NCBI RefSeq assembly: GCF_016918545.1
Contig: NZ_JAFFQC010000011.1
Location: 1-64,000, forward strand
DNA from: Desulfobulbus alkaliphilus
GTDB lineage: Bacteria > Desulfobacterota > Desulfobulbia > Desulfobulbales > Desulfobulbaceae
Length of the DNA: 64,000 nt
Reading direction: 5' to 3'
Shown: positions 34,766-44,523 of the stretch, in pieces
How the letters are laid out: each line of letters opens with the position of its first letter
Position numbering within the stretch: the first letter of the stretch is position 1
Notes under the pieces: generated by a model
The model's database searches: none
Told to the model about the DNA's origin: nothing
The model's input: the letters and a program-made list of their open reading frames with translations, nothing else
Program-made: the position numbers and the translations under genes

Positions 34766-35984
34766 AGCTCAGAGCCTCGGCCGGCCGGACGCGGGATGCC
34801 TTCCACGAAGGATAGAGGGTGGCAACCAGGGTGATGAGGATGGCGGATGCAGCGATGATGGTAACCTCCAACGGCAGCACCTTGATCGGTAAGGTGGACA
34901 TGGGGTAGACATTGCTGGGCAGTTCGATGAACTTGTAGCGCTTGAGCAGGGCGCAGAGGCCCAGGCCGCTGGCCACGCCGAGGATTGTTCCCGAAATGCC
35001 GATAACCGCTCCCTGGTAGAAGAAAATCCGCATGATGGATCTGGTGGTGGCTCCCATGGACTTGAGGATGGCGATGTCCCGGGTTTTCTCCATGACCACC
35101 ATGACCAGGGCGCTGATGATATTGAGGGCAGCCACCAGGATGATCAGGTTAAGGGCGATGAAAATACCCAGTTTTTCGAGCTTGAGAGCGGCAAACAGGT
35201 TCTGGTTGAGTTGCATCCAGTCGCGCACCGAGTATTGCGGCCCCAGGACCTCCCGGATGGCGGCGGCGATCCGGTCGGCCCGGTCGATATCATCCACCCG
35301 TACCTCGATGCCGTGCACCCCCCGGGGCAGATCATTGAGGCCGCGGGCTGTCTCCAGGTTGACAAAACCCATGGAGGAGTCGTATTCGTTCATGCCGGTC
35401 TCGAAAATGCCGGTGACCAGACAGGTACGGATCCTCGGCAGCACCCCCATGGGCGAGAGCGGTCCGTTGGGCGAGATCAAACGAACCCGATCTCCGGGAG
35501 CCACCCGCAGTTGCCGGGCCAGCCCCTTGCCCAGGACAATGGCCGGTACATCACGGGGAGCGTCGAGATCCGCGAGGTTGCCGACAATCATTTTTTCGCC
35601 GATGTTGAGCACCCGCTGGGATGATGCGGTCTCAATGCCTCGCAGCACTACCCCGGTGGAGGCGCTGCCCGAGGTGATCAGGGCCTGGCTGTACAGATAG
35701 GGCGTGGTCGCGACCACGCCCCGGACCGATTCGATCCGGGCGCTGATCTCCTCGGGATTGTCAATGGTCTGGCCATAGCGCTGGACCATGGCATGAGAAT
35801 TGACGCCGATGATCTGGTCGCGCAGGCCTTCAGTAAAACCAGTGAACACCGAGAGCACAACAATGAGGGCCATGACCCCCACCCCGACTCCGAGGATGGC
35901 GATCAAGGTGATCAGGGAAATAAATTTTTGCTTTCGTTTGGCCCGCAGGTAGCGCAGGCTGACAAACCATTCAAAGGAGGCCAT
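34758..35984 (-). CDS. lolC: Lipoprotein-releasing system permease LolC/LolE family
   Basis: A 408-residue MacB/FtsX-type permease. The first helix (about 22-46) begins FISLITLIAILGVGVGVMAL, followed by a periplasmic domain of some 220 residues and three C-terminal helices including LNLIILVAALNIISALVMVV. It ends SRVRPAEALSYE, the usual FtsX-superfamily tail. A single permease gene suggests a LolCD homodimer-type transporter as in many non-gammaproteobacteria. Gap to lysS is 9 bp. Confidence 0.93.
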   Translation of the reverse strand: MASFEWFVSLRYLRAKRKQKFISLITLIAILGVGVGVMALIVVLSVFTGFTEGLRDQIIGVNSHAMVQRYGQTIDNPEEISARIESVRGVVATTPYLYSQALITSGSASTGVVLRGIETASSQRVLNIGEKMIVGNLADLDAPRDVPAIVLGKGLARQLRVAPGDRVRLISPNGPLSPMGVLPRIRTCLVTGIFETGMNEYDSSMGFVNLETARGLNDLPRGVHGIEVRVDDIDRADRIAAAIREVLGPQYSVRDWMQLNQNLFAALKLEKLGIFIALNLIILVAALNIISALVMVVMEKTRDIAILKSMGATTRSIMRIFFYQGAVIGISGTILGVASGLGLCALLKRYKFIELPSNVYPMSTLPIKVLPLEVTIIAASAILITLVATLYPSWKASRVRPAEALSYE

Positions 35985-35993
35985 ATAGCCCGG

Positions 35994-37481
35994 TTACTCC
36001 CCGCTTTCCGGTTTGAGCTGGGGAAAGAGAATGACATCGCGGATCGAGGGTGCATCGGTGAGCAGCATAACCAGTCGGTCAATGCCGATCCCTTCGCCGG
36101 CCGCTGATGGCATGCCGTACTCCAGGGCGCGCACATAGTCGCGATCCAGGACCGGGTGGATCTCTTCGTCGGTGCCGCGCTCGCTGATCTGTTTCTGGAA
36201 GCGCTGTAACTGGTCCACCGGATCATTGAGTTCGCTGAAAGCATTGGCGATTTCGCGGCCGGTGATGAACAGCTCGAACCGGTCGGTGACCGTGGGGTCT
36301 TCCTCGTTGCGCCGGGCCAGGGGTGAGACCTCGGTGGGGTAGGAGGTAATGAAGGTCGGGTCAATGAGCTTGTCTTCGACCAAGAGTTCAAAGAGTTCGG
36401 TCCTGGCCTTGCCTGGACCGGATTCGGGCTGCAGTTCGATACCGTGTTTGCGGGCCAGGGCCATGATTGCGTTGTCATCGCGGAGCACGGCGGGGTCGAT
36501 ACCACCGAGTACTTCCAGGGCCTGCGCCATGGTGTATCGCTGCCAGGGTGGGGCCAGATTGACGGCCATGCCCTGGTAGGTGAGTTCCATGGAGCCGGTG
36601 ACTTCGGCGGTCAGCCAGGAGATCATCTCTTCGGTGAGGTCCATAAGGTCATGGTAGGTGGCATAGGCCTGATAAAATTCCAGCATGGTGAATTCGGGGT
36701 TGTGGCGGGTGGACAAACCCTCGTTGCGGAAGTTACGGTTGATTTCAAAGACTTTATCAAAACCGCCGACCAGGAGCCGTTTGAGATAGAGTTCCGGGGC
36801 GATGCGCAGATAGAGGTCCGTGTCCAAGGCGTTGTGGTAGGTTCGGAAGGGTTTGGCCGTAGCGCCACCGGGGACCGGCTGCATCATGGGAGTTTCCACT
36901 TCCATGAAACCCCGGTTGCTGAGGAATTCACGGATCAGGCGGATAATCTCCACCCGTTTGCGGAAAAGCTCGCGAACCTCGGGGTTGACGATGAGATCGA
37001 GATAGCGCTGACGATAACGGGTTTCAACATCGGTGAGGCCGTGAAATTTCTCCGGCAGGGGACGCAGTGATTTGGTAATCATCTGCAGGCTGGTAGCCTC
37101 AATGGACAGTTCGCCGGTTTTGGTCTTGAACAGCTTGCCTTCAACACCGACAATGTCGCCCACATCCCATTTTTTAAACAGGTCGAACTGTTCCTCGCCC
37201 AACAGGTCGCGGCGGGCGTAGATCTGGATGCGGGCTTCCGCGTCCTGGAGATGGAAAAAGGCAGCTTTACCGAATTTTCGCATGGACATGACCCGGCCAG
37301 CCACCCGGAAGACAGCGCCGCTGTCATCGTGGGCCTCTGCGACCAGGTGCTGCCCCTGGGGAAGGATCGCGCTGATGGGCTCGGGATTCTTGAAGGTGTT
37401 GCTGAACAGTTTCACTCCGGCGGCAGCCAGGGATTCGGCTTTTTCACGCCGCTGTTGGAGGAGATTGCTTGTTGTTTCCAT
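35994..37481 (-). CDS. lysS: Lysyl-tRNA synthetase (class II)
   Basis: A 495-residue class IIb synthetase. The N-terminal OB domain (about 50-150; FRVAGRVMSMRKFGKAAFFHLQ) binds the anticodon. Class II motif 1 is around GFMEVETPMMQP, motif 2 FRNEGLSTRHNPEFTMLE and motif 3 GIGIDRLVMLLT. I start at ATG 37481 (METTSNLLQQRREK), which fits family length; the 23-codon extension is unlikely. It heads the lysS-lolC-lolD operon, an arrangement often seen in this phylum. Confidence 0.96.
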   Translation of the reverse strand: METTSNLLQQRREKAESLAAAGVKLFSNTFKNPEPISAILPQGQHLVAEAHDDSGAVFRVAGRVMSMRKFGKAAFFHLQDAEARIQIYARRDLLGEEQFDLFKKWDVGDIVGVEGKLFKTKTGELSIEATSLQMITKSLRPLPEKFHGLTDVETRYRQRYLDLIVNPEVRELFRKRVEIIRLIREFLSNRGFMEVETPMMQPVPGGATAKPFRTYHNALDTDLYLRIAPELYLKRLLVGGFDKVFEINRNFRNEGLSTRHNPEFTMLEFYQAYATYHDLMDLTEEMISWLTAEVTGSMELTYQGMAVNLAPPWQRYTMAQALEVLGGIDPAVLRDDNAIMALARKHGIELQPESGPGKARTELFELLVEDKLIDPTFITSYPTEVSPLARRNEEDPTVTDRFELFITGREIANAFSELNDPVDQLQRFQKQISERGTDEEIHPVLDRDYVRALEYGMPSAAGEGIGIDRLVMLLTDAPSIRDVILFPQLKPESGE

Positions 37482-37685
37482 CTGGTTGTCTGGGTAGAAA
37501 TTGAACCTGAGCGCCCGTACGCGGTTCCAGGGATACCAAAGCGTGATCAACTATACGGGAACAAACCCCATGATTGGGTACGAGCGTCCTGCTGGCGTGG
37601 CTCGAGGAGCGGGTTCCTGGATGGGCAAAAAAGGTTTGCTTGCAGAACAAACAAATTTATAGGATAGTGCGAGGCTCCGCTGATG

Positions 37686-38987
37686 TCAATTCCTTTCAAG
37701 GAGCGTGACGGATTCGATGTGATGGGTCTGGGGGAACATGTCCACGGGAATGACCTGTTGTACCCGGTAGCCGCCAGCGGTGATCAGGCCCAGATCACGG
37801 GCCAGGGTGGCCGGGTCGCAGGAGACGTAGATGATCTGCTCTGGCTCCAGTCGAGGCAGGAGGGCAGCGGTCCTGCCCAGTCCCTGGCGAGGCGGGTCGA
37901 GCAGGATAGAGGTAAAGGCCTCCCGACCGGCAACCATGGTCTCGAGCTGGGAGCGGACATCAGCGGTTATGAAGCGGGTCCCCTGCAGGCCGGCCGCACG
38001 ATTGTTACGCTCTGCCCAGTGGAGACTGTGCCGGTTATGTTCCACCCCGGTGACCCTCGCTCCGGCCAAAGCCAGGGGGATGGAAAAAGTGCCCATACCG
38101 CAGAACAGGTCGAGGGCGGACCAGGGTCTGCTCCGGGGGGAAAGCAGGGCCAGGGCCTGCTGCACCAGCCGGGTATTCTGAGCAATATTAACCTGGAAAA
38201 AACAGCGATGGTCCCAGCTGAGCTGGTAGTTTTTCCGAGGCCCGTTGAAGGATTGTGCCAGCAACGCCGTGGCGCCCGGGCTGAGTTCACCTCGAGTGGA
38301 AGGTTGCGTGGCAAGGACCACCAGGTCAGCCGGCGAGGAAGCTGAATCCGCTGGGATATGAAAATTGGTGGATCGGCGTCTTTGTCTCGGTTCGAGGACA
38401 ACAATAGTCCGGCCGCTGGCCGGACAAAGCAGCAATTCCAGGGCCTGGACATGGGTTCGCATTTTTTGCGGCCAATCGAAGTCAACCAGACGGGCCATGA
38501 CCTGGTTGAGCTGTTCATGGACCAGCAGACAGCGACGAATCGGTACCACTTGATTGCTGGCCCGTCGATGGAATCCCATCCGACCTTTCCGGTCAAGATG
38601 GAGACGCAGCCGGTAACGGTAGGCGAATGGTTTGGGTGAAGGCAGGGGAGCTGCGGGCTGGCCGGGTGGCAGAGCCACATGGGCCCGTTGTAGAGCTTCG
38701 GCAAGCATCTGCTGCTTGCTCTGCAGCTGAAAGGGGTAGGCGGCGTGTTGCAGATCACACCCACCACAGCGACCATAATAGGGGCATGGAGGTTCGACCC
38801 GCTCCGGGGCTTCTTCAAGGATTCGCAACAAACGGGCCTCCCGGTGGCCTCGGCAGGCTCTGGTTTCCCGGGCCATGACCGTTTCTCCCGGCAAAACACC
38901 CGAGACCATCACCACCATGCCGTCGGCCAGGTGCCCCAATCCCTTGCCTCCGGTAATGATCTTTTTGATTGTCACCACATGTTCCAT
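37686..38987 (-). CDS. rlmD: 23S rRNA (uracil-C5)-methyltransferase, RlmD/RumA family
   Basis: A 433-residue SAM-dependent rRNA or tRNA m5U methyltransferase. An N-terminal TRAM domain (residues 1-55) is followed by a 4Fe-4S motif CPYYGRCGGCDLQH, the SAM site LDLFCGMGTFSIPLA, DPPRQGLG and the catalytic Cys in YVSCDPATLARD. It is of the RlmD/RumA group by its FeS motif; the exact target (U747 or U1939 type) cannot be assigned. ATG 38987 is inferred from the domain start; the ribosome binding site is weak. Confidence 0.85.
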   Translation of the reverse strand: MEHVVTIKKIITGGKGLGHLADGMVVMVSGVLPGETVMARETRACRGHREARLLRILEEAPERVEPPCPYYGRCGGCDLQHAAYPFQLQSKQQMLAEALQRAHVALPPGQPAAPLPSPKPFAYRYRLRLHLDRKGRMGFHRRASNQVVPIRRCLLVHEQLNQVMARLVDFDWPQKMRTHVQALELLLCPASGRTIVVLEPRQRRRSTNFHIPADSASSPADLVVLATQPSTRGELSPGATALLAQSFNGPRKNYQLSWDHRCFFQVNIAQNTRLVQQALALLSPRSRPWSALDLFCGMGTFSIPLALAGARVTGVEHNRHSLHWAERNNRAAGLQGTRFITADVRSQLETMVAGREAFTSILLDPPRQGLGRTAALLPRLEPEQIIYVSCDPATLARDLGLITAGGYRVQQVIPVDMFPQTHHIESVTLLERN

Positions 38988-39105
38988 TTGCGCATTGTAG
39001 CAGTTTAGTGCTAGTATATTCAAGAAATGATTACAGAATTAGTCCAGATGCTACGAATTCGACAATGGGTGCTCCGGGGCCGGATCGGAGAGAAAACATG
39101 AAAAA

Positions 39106-39545
39106 CCGGATCCGTGAGCGTTCGTCCATGCGTCAGTATCGCTCTTCGTGGCCGTTTGATTACAGGATATTGTATCGGACGGGCACGGGTAATAAACCTG
39201 AATCCGTGACGGCTGGACGCTTGTTTTGGATATATTTTGCTGTAATTATAGTATAACTGCAGATAAACCCTTGATAAAAATTTTCTCCAGCCGCCCTTCG
39301 GGGCATCCGTCCGCACGCCATCTTCATTGCCCGTAACCGTCCGATAAAGTGTACTTTAATCGAACGGTCACGAACAACGAAGCTGACGCTCGGACGAACG
39401 CTCACGGATTCAGGATAAAGATGGCGTGGGGACGAACGTCGCAAAGGGCGGCTTGTGAAGGTGAATTGTCAAAAATATCGTCGCGCTTGTAACCTGAGTA
39501 CGGCGGAATATATCAAAAACGTGATCCAGCTGTCACGGATTCATT
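39106..39545 (-). mobile_element. Outer TIR element, full length, interrupted by a second copy
   Basis: The R part runs 39106-39196 (CCGGATCCGTGAGCGTTCGT to CACGGGTAATAAA) and the L part 39420-39545 (GATGGCGTGGGGACGAACG to CAGCTGTCACGGATTCATT). Together they give about 217 bp, a complete element. Its sequence is more diverged than the inner copy, as expected if older. Flanks AAAAA and AAAAG match at 4/5. It lies 15 bp before the GTG of the response regulator gene. Confidence 0.9.
39197..39414 (+). mobile_element. Inner TIR element, 218 bp, inserted into another copy, TSD ATAAA
   Basis: A nearly consensus copy from CCTGAATCCGTGACGGCTGG to GCTCACGGATTCAGG. The perfect duplication ATAAA (39192-39196 and 39415-39419) lies in the sequence of the outer element, whose two parts read continuously once the insert and one ATAAA are removed. 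It has 13-bp perfect terminal repeats and the hairpin CCGATAAAGTGTACTTTAATCG. Confidence 0.96.
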
Positions 39546-39560
39546 AAAAGAAAGGGACGA

Positions 39561-40919
39561 GTGAACGTGCACGCACAGGCCAAGGTCAAGATTCTTGTTG
39601 TCGACGATGAACGGGTGCACCGATTCATGTTATGTTCATTGTTTGCGGAATGGGGCTGGGAAGCGGATGAAGCAGACGATGGTACCACCGCGGTTGCCGC
39701 GGTTGAGCAGGGACCCTATGATGCCATTCTCATGGATGTGCGCATGACGATCATGGATGGAATGGAGGCTCTCAAACGTATTCATGCCCTTAATCCAGCT
39801 ATTCCTGTTGTGATTATGACCGCGTTTTCCTCAGTGGATTCAGCGGTTGCGGCCATCAAGAAAGGGGCGCATGATTACCTGACCAAACCGCTGGACTTCG
39901 ATCGACTGCGCGCGACTCTGGAGGTGGCCATGGGACATCGGCAGCAGGGAGACAGTACAGTCGATGCGGGGCAGCCCTTTGGTGACAACGGCCGGATTAT
40001 CGGCACCTCCGTGCCGATGCGGGAATTGTGGGATCTGATTGTCCAGGTGGCTCCCACCGAGGCTACCGTGTTGATCAATGGTGAATCCGGCACCGGTAAA
40101 GAGTTGGTGGCTGACGCCCTGCACCACAGCAGCCACCGGAGTCAGGGTCCATTGGTCAAGGTCAATTGTGCCGCCCTGGTGGAAACCCTCCTTGAATCGG
40201 AACTGTTTGGTCACGAGCGGGGAGCCTTCACCGGTGCCGACCGCCGCCGGGAGGGTTGTTTTGTTCAGGCCCGGAGCGGGACCCTTTTTCTCGATGAGAT
40301 CGGCGAGACTTCTCCGGGCATGCAGGCCAAGCTGCTGCGGGTCCTCCAGGAACACGAATTGCAGCGGGTGGGCGGTCAGGAAACCATCAAAATCGATGTT
40401 CGTCTGCTTGCGGCGACCAATCGGAATCTAGAAGAAGAGGTGGCAGCTGGTCGTTTCCGGGAAGATCTCTATTATCGCCTCAAGGTGGTGGAACTGGAAG
40501 TCCCGCCTCTGCGGGACCGGCATGGCGATATTCCCCTGCTGGCCAACTATTTCCTACGCCGTTTTGCCGAAAAAAATGGTCGTCAGGTCAGCGGTATCGC
40601 CCCCGAATGCATGGATGTGCTCAACCGGTATCCCTGGCCGGGAAATGTCCGCGAGCTGGAACATGCCATTGAGCGGGGCGTCATCCTCATGCGCGGCGAG
40701 TATCTGGATACCAATGTTCTCCCCCTGGCCCTGCAGCGTTGGGCCGGCATGAATGTGCCCAGAGAGGTTGACGAGCCTGCCACCCTCAAGGAAGCGGAAA
40801 AGATGCTCATCCTCAAGACCCTGGAAGAAACCGGTGGGAATCGCAGTGAAGCTGCCCGCCGTTTGCAGGTTACCCGCAAGACGCTCTTGAACAAGCTTAA
40901 AGGTTATAATATAAGCTGA
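39561..40919 (+). CDS. NtrC/AtoC-type sigma54-dependent response regulator
   Basis: A 452-residue regulator. The receiver domain (about 10-120) has DDE at 15-17, phospho-acceptor Asp59 (LMDVRM) and Lys in YLTKPLD. The AAA+ domain (about 145-385) has Walker A GESGTGKE, the sigma54-contact loop GAFTGA and Walker [10 protein letters not shown] Fis-type helix-turn-helix ([18 protein letters not shown]) ends the protein. GTG 39561 has AAAGGGA 5 nt upstream. No histidine kinase is adjacent; the next gene is a diguanylate-cyclase-like sensor. Its leader is occupied by the nested TIR elements, which end 15 bp from the start codon. Confidence 0.94.
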   Translation: MNVHAQAKVKILVVDDERVHRFMLCSLFAEWGWEADEADDGTTAVAAVEQGPYDAILMDVRMTIMDGMEALKRIHALNPAIPVVIMTAFSSVDSAVAAIKKGAHDYLTKPLDFDRLRATLEVAMGHRQQGDSTVDAGQPFGDNGRIIGTSVPMRELWDLIVQVAPTEATVLINGESGTGKELVADALHHSSHRSQGPLVKVNCAALVETLLESELFGHERGAFTGADRRREGCFVQARSGTLFLDEIGETSPGMQAKLLRVLQEHELQRVGGQETIKIDVRLLAATNRNLEEEVAAGRFREDLYYRLKVVELEVPPLRDRHGDIPLLANYFLRRFAEKNGRQVSGIAPECMDVLNRYPWPGNVRELEHAIERGVILMRGEYLDTNVLPLALQRWAGMNVPREVDEPATLKEAEKMLILKTLEETGGNRSEAARRLQVTRKTLLNKLKGYNIS

Positions 40920-41095
40920 CCGCTCACTGATCCAGGATACCTGCAGGCTCTTCAGGGGGTTTATGGTCCATGAAGGCCACCCGCGGATGATCAGGCTTCT
41001 GCCCAGAGGGTCGACTCGTAACCGGTAACCTGCCAGGGGTGGCTGAAAGACGCGCGGGTTTCTCGAAATAATAACTGCAATCTGCAACGAGGTTC

Positions 41096-43747
41096 ATGAA
41101 CAGAACAACGGACCTGCTCCGAGCTGCTTATGCTGTCTCCCGGATCCTTCTTCAGGAGCGTGATCTCCCCACCTTGCTGCAGGGGCTCTGCGACCACCTG
41201 ACCAAGGCGGGTCTTTATCAGGCGGCCCTGGTGGTGTTGATGGACCGGGATTCAGGAGCAATGATCACCGCGGAAACCAATCTTGGTGACCGGTTCGAGT
41301 CGGTCATGGCTCAGCTTCGTCAGGGACGTCTGCCTGCCTGCGGGATCCGGGTGCTTGAGGCCGACAGCGAGGAGGTGGTGCTCTGCACGGATTGCAGCTG
41401 TTCCATGTGCGGGGAAGATGCGACCCTGGCTCTTTGTGCCCCTCTGCGCTGCAGCCCCAGTTTGACCGGTTTTCTGACCGTGCCACTCTTGCCGGCAATT
41501 CAGCCGGATGAGGACGAGGTTGGACTCATCGGTGAGCTGGCCGAATCCATCACCCTGGCCCTCCGTCAGCTGTTTGCTGAGGTGGCGGCCAGAAATCGGG
41601 AACAGGAGCTGCAGCGGTCCGAAGAGCGATATGAGCTGGCACTGCACGCCTCCCAGGCGGGGTTATGGGACTGGAATATCAAAACCGGTGAGATGTACAC
41701 CAGCCCCGATCACTGGGAATTGCTTGACTACCGCGCTGATACTGAGCACCAGGGTGGACCGCCACGGTTCATTCACCCCGAAGACCGGGAACGGGTATTG
41801 TCTGTGTTGAACGAACATCTCCTCGGCAAAACCGATGAATACCGTATCGAATACCGGGTCAATGATCCAGATAGGGGATTGACCTGGTACCTCGATCGGG
41901 GCCGGGTGGTGGAGCGGGATGAAAACAATATGCCGGTGCGGATGACCGGCACCCATCAGAATATCACCCTGCAGAAGAGGCAGGACGAGGCCCTCAACCT
42001 GCTGGAGAGACAATTGCATGAAGCGGTTGATTATGAGCGGAACTTTCTCCAGACCGTGATTGACAGCGCCGGCGACCCGGTCATGGCCATTGACCTTGAC
42101 TTCAATCTGCTGCTCATCAACCGGGCCGCGGCCTCTCTGGTCCGAGGCGGCGGCGATGTTGCCTCAATGCAGGGGCAAAAATGCTATCAGCTCTTCCACG
42201 ACGCCAAGGAGCCCTGTCGGGACAGTCGTTTTCCCTGTCCGGTGGTTGAAATCCGCACCGGCCAGCGGCAGATGAAACTGATCCACAATCCGTATCACGG
42301 CAACGCCGTCAGGAATACCTTTGAACTGGATGTCTCCCCACTCAGAGATGGACGCGGGGCACTGTATGGCATCATCGAAGTAGCACGAGATATCACTGAC
42401 CGGCTGCGGATTGAAAAGGATTTACGCGACAGTCAGTCCCATCTGTACCGCCTGGCCCATCATGATACTCTCACCGGGCTACCCAACCGCCTGCTGTTTC
42501 AGGACCGACTCGCCCAGGCGATCAGCAAAGCCGAGCGCAACCGAACCGGGGTCGCCGTTCTTTTCCTTGACCTCGATCGTTTCAAAATAATCAATGACAC
42601 TCTGGGGCACGATGTGGGAGACGGTCTGCTGGCTGAGGTGGCGGGACGGCTGCAGCGGCAGTGCCGTCAGTCGGATACAGTGGCTCGGTTGGGTGGTGAT
42701 GAGTTCGTTTTCGTGCTTGAGGCCATTGGTCGTCGGCATGATGCCGCCGTGGTGGCCACGAAGATCATGAACGCAATGACCGAACCGGTTACGGTCGGTC
42801 ATCATGAACTGAAGATTTCAACCAGCATCGGCATCGCTCTCTACCCCGATGATGCCGGTGATGGTGAAGAGCTGTTGAAATGTGCTGACATGGCCCTGTA
42901 TGCGGCCAAGGAGACCGGGCGCAATACCTTTGAGCACTACCGAAGGGACCTGCCCCGCAACGGTCAGCGGCCCCAGTTGAGCTCGGATCCGTTTCAGGCC
43001 GCATTGGCAGGGAACCAGTTCGTCTTCCAGTTTCTGCCCCAGTATGAAGCGCGCCATAACCAGCTGGTCGGCTTCAAGTCGCAACTCTCCTGGCGTCATC
43101 CGGAAATGGGGGTGCTGTTACCGGATGCCTTCATTGCCGATGCCGATACCTGCGGTATGCTGGGGGCTTTGAGTGCATGGATTTTTACGGATGTCTGCCG
43201 TTCCCTGTATTCGTGGCGCCAGGCAGGCGGACAGATTCTGCCGGTGACGGTTCAGGTTGCGTCCCGGCAACTGCTGGACCAAGATTTCCCTATCATGGTC
43301 GCCGAAACGGCAAATCGATTCGATATTCCTCCAGGGATGCTGGTGTTCGAGGTGCGGGAGCGCGCTCTTGCCATCGGTACCCGGCTCGACCTGGAGCGAC
43401 TGACAACTATTGCTCGCTGTGGAGTTGTGCTGGGACTGAGGGATTTCGGAGCGGCCGGGTGTCCGCTTGTTCGCTTGCAGCAACTGCCTCTGCAGCGTGT
43501 AGCGCTGAGCCGTTCCCTACTGAATGGGGTGGCGGCAGAGGAAAATGCCGTCACCCTGATCAACGCCCTTATCAACCTGTGTCATGGTCTTGGCCTGGCT
43601 GTGCTTGCCGACGGTGTTGAAGAGGAGGCCCAGCTCAACGTGCTTCGCCGTTGTGGCTGCGATTTTGTGCAGGGTCCCCTGCTGGCGGCACCGCTTGATA
43701 AAGACAAGGCGGGGCAACTCCTCCTTACCCCGCCAAGGGGTGGTTGA
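41096..43747 (+). CDS. GAF/PAS sensor with GGDEF and degenerate EAL domain
   Basis: An 883-residue cytoplasmic sensor. Order: GAF-like domain (about 15-155, with a CTDCSCSMC cluster), PAS (about 180-300, DYRADTEHQ, IHPEDRERV), second PAS (about 315-430), GGDEF (about 445-610) and EAL-like (about 625-875). The cyclase signature LGGDEF is intact, with an RxxD inhibitory site (RQSD) five residues before it. The EAL domain is degenerate: the EAL triplet reads KSQ (GFKSQLSW), the DDFG motif reads RDFGAAG and the LKID lysine is missing. It is therefore probably a diguanylate cyclase with a non-catalytic EAL module. It lies 176 bp after the NtrC-type gene and may belong to its circuit. Confidence 0.92.
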   Translation: MNRTTDLLRAAYAVSRILLQERDLPTLLQGLCDHLTKAGLYQAALVVLMDRDSGAMITAETNLGDRFESVMAQLRQGRLPACGIRVLEADSEEVVLCTDCSCSMCGEDATLALCAPLRCSPSLTGFLTVPLLPAIQPDEDEVGLIGELAESITLALRQLFAEVAARNREQELQRSEERYELALHASQAGLWDWNIKTGEMYTSPDHWELLDYRADTEHQGGPPRFIHPEDRERVLSVLNEHLLGKTDEYRIEYRVNDPDRGLTWYLDRGRVVERDENNMPVRMTGTHQNITLQKRQDEALNLLERQLHEAVDYERNFLQTVIDSAGDPVMAIDLDFNLLLINRAAASLVRGGGDVASMQGQKCYQLFHDAKEPCRDSRFPCPVVEIRTGQRQMKLIHNPYHGNAVRNTFELDVSPLRDGRGALYGIIEVARDITDRLRIEKDLRDSQSHLYRLAHHDTLTGLPNRLLFQDRLAQAISKAERNRTGVAVLFLDLDRFKIINDTLGHDVGDGLLAEVAGRLQRQCRQSDTVARLGGDEFVFVLEAIGRRHDAAVVATKIMNAMTEPVTVGHHELKISTSIGIALYPDDAGDGEELLKCADMALYAAKETGRNTFEHYRRDLPRNGQRPQLSSDPFQAALAGNQFVFQFLPQYEARHNQLVGFKSQLSWRHPEMGVLLPDAFIADADTCGMLGALSAWIFTDVCRSLYSWRQAGGQILPVTVQVASRQLLDQDFPIMVAETANRFDIPPGMLVFEVRERALAIGTRLDLERLTTIARCGVVLGLRDFGAAGCPLVRLQQLPLQRVALSRSLLNGVAAEENAVTLINALINLCHGLGLAVLADGVEEEAQLNVLRRCGCDFVQGPLLAAPLDKDKAGQLLLTPPRGG

Positions 43748-43787
43748 CGTGCGTTATCCCCATGGACCTTGCTTCCGCCGTTGTATT

Positions 43788-43930
43788 CCTGAATGCGTGA
43801 CGGCTGGGCGCTTGTTTAGGATATATCTTGCTGTCATTATTTTCTCATTACAGCGGAATCCTTGGTAATACCTTTCACCAGCCGCCCTCCGGGGTGTCCG
43901 TCCGTACACCATCCGCATTGTCCGTAACAG
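43788..43930 (+). mobile_element. Truncated TIR element (L part only)
   Basis: Starts CCTGAATGCGTGACGGCTGG and continues through the UUCG-type hairpin region to GTCCGTAACAG, then similarity stops. The R half is missing and there is no target duplication. Confidence 0.85.
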
Positions 43931-44523
43931 TAATCACAGCAGACAGCTCATCTTGCGTGGACGCGACTGCCGGTTTTTCTCGTTGATCTTCTGCTCTGGT
44001 TTTCAGTTGCTCTTCCAGCTGCGCTCCGTTGTTCTCCCTTCATCTTTTTCCCGAACATTCCCGGGGCGCCTGCCCTTGACACTGCAATTTCCGATACTTA
44101 ATGTTGCCGACAGATTTGACCGTATCCGCGCCTTGATGCATGGGATATCGGTAACCAGTGCCTCTTTAGAAACAAAATATTCCGCGCTGAGTTGAGGCGC
44201 GCTGGTGAATGTGTACCCAGGCCTACGGTTCCTTTTTTTTTGAGAGTACATCTGCCAGCGTAGCAAAGCGTCAGTGGAAAAAATCGTTTCCGGAAGGGCA
44301 TTGAATGATCATGAGGTATTTGTACCTGTTTAGGTTTATACATGCTTCTTTAGGTCTAAGTAGGTACATGCATCTCAGATACGTGCAGACGTGACCGCCT
44401 GCCATGGATCATCCTCCAACGGGCAGTAGCGGGCGCGCACATCCGGGGGGTATGTAACCATTTGCGGGGACCTCGGGATGGAGTACAGGAAATACAACAG
44501 GAATCAGAACAAGGAGACACCAG
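43931..44523. other. Leader/promoter region upstream of grpE-dnaK
   Basis: About 590 bp without a supported gene. It holds a sigma70-like promoter (44076-44104) and, at 44321-44368, a 7-bp inverted repeat TGTACCT/AGGTACA enclosing repeated TTTAGGT units. I see no CIRCE element. A short frame from the ATG near 44136 is too short to support. Confidence 0.45.
44076..44104 (+). promoter_or_regulatory. Candidate promoter upstream of grpE
   Basis: TTGACA at 44076-44081 and TAATGT at 44099-44104, spaced 17 bp. The -35 is perfect and the -10 weak. It is about 420 bp from grpE, so a long leader or a second, heat-shock promoter nearer the gene is possible. Confidence 0.35.
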
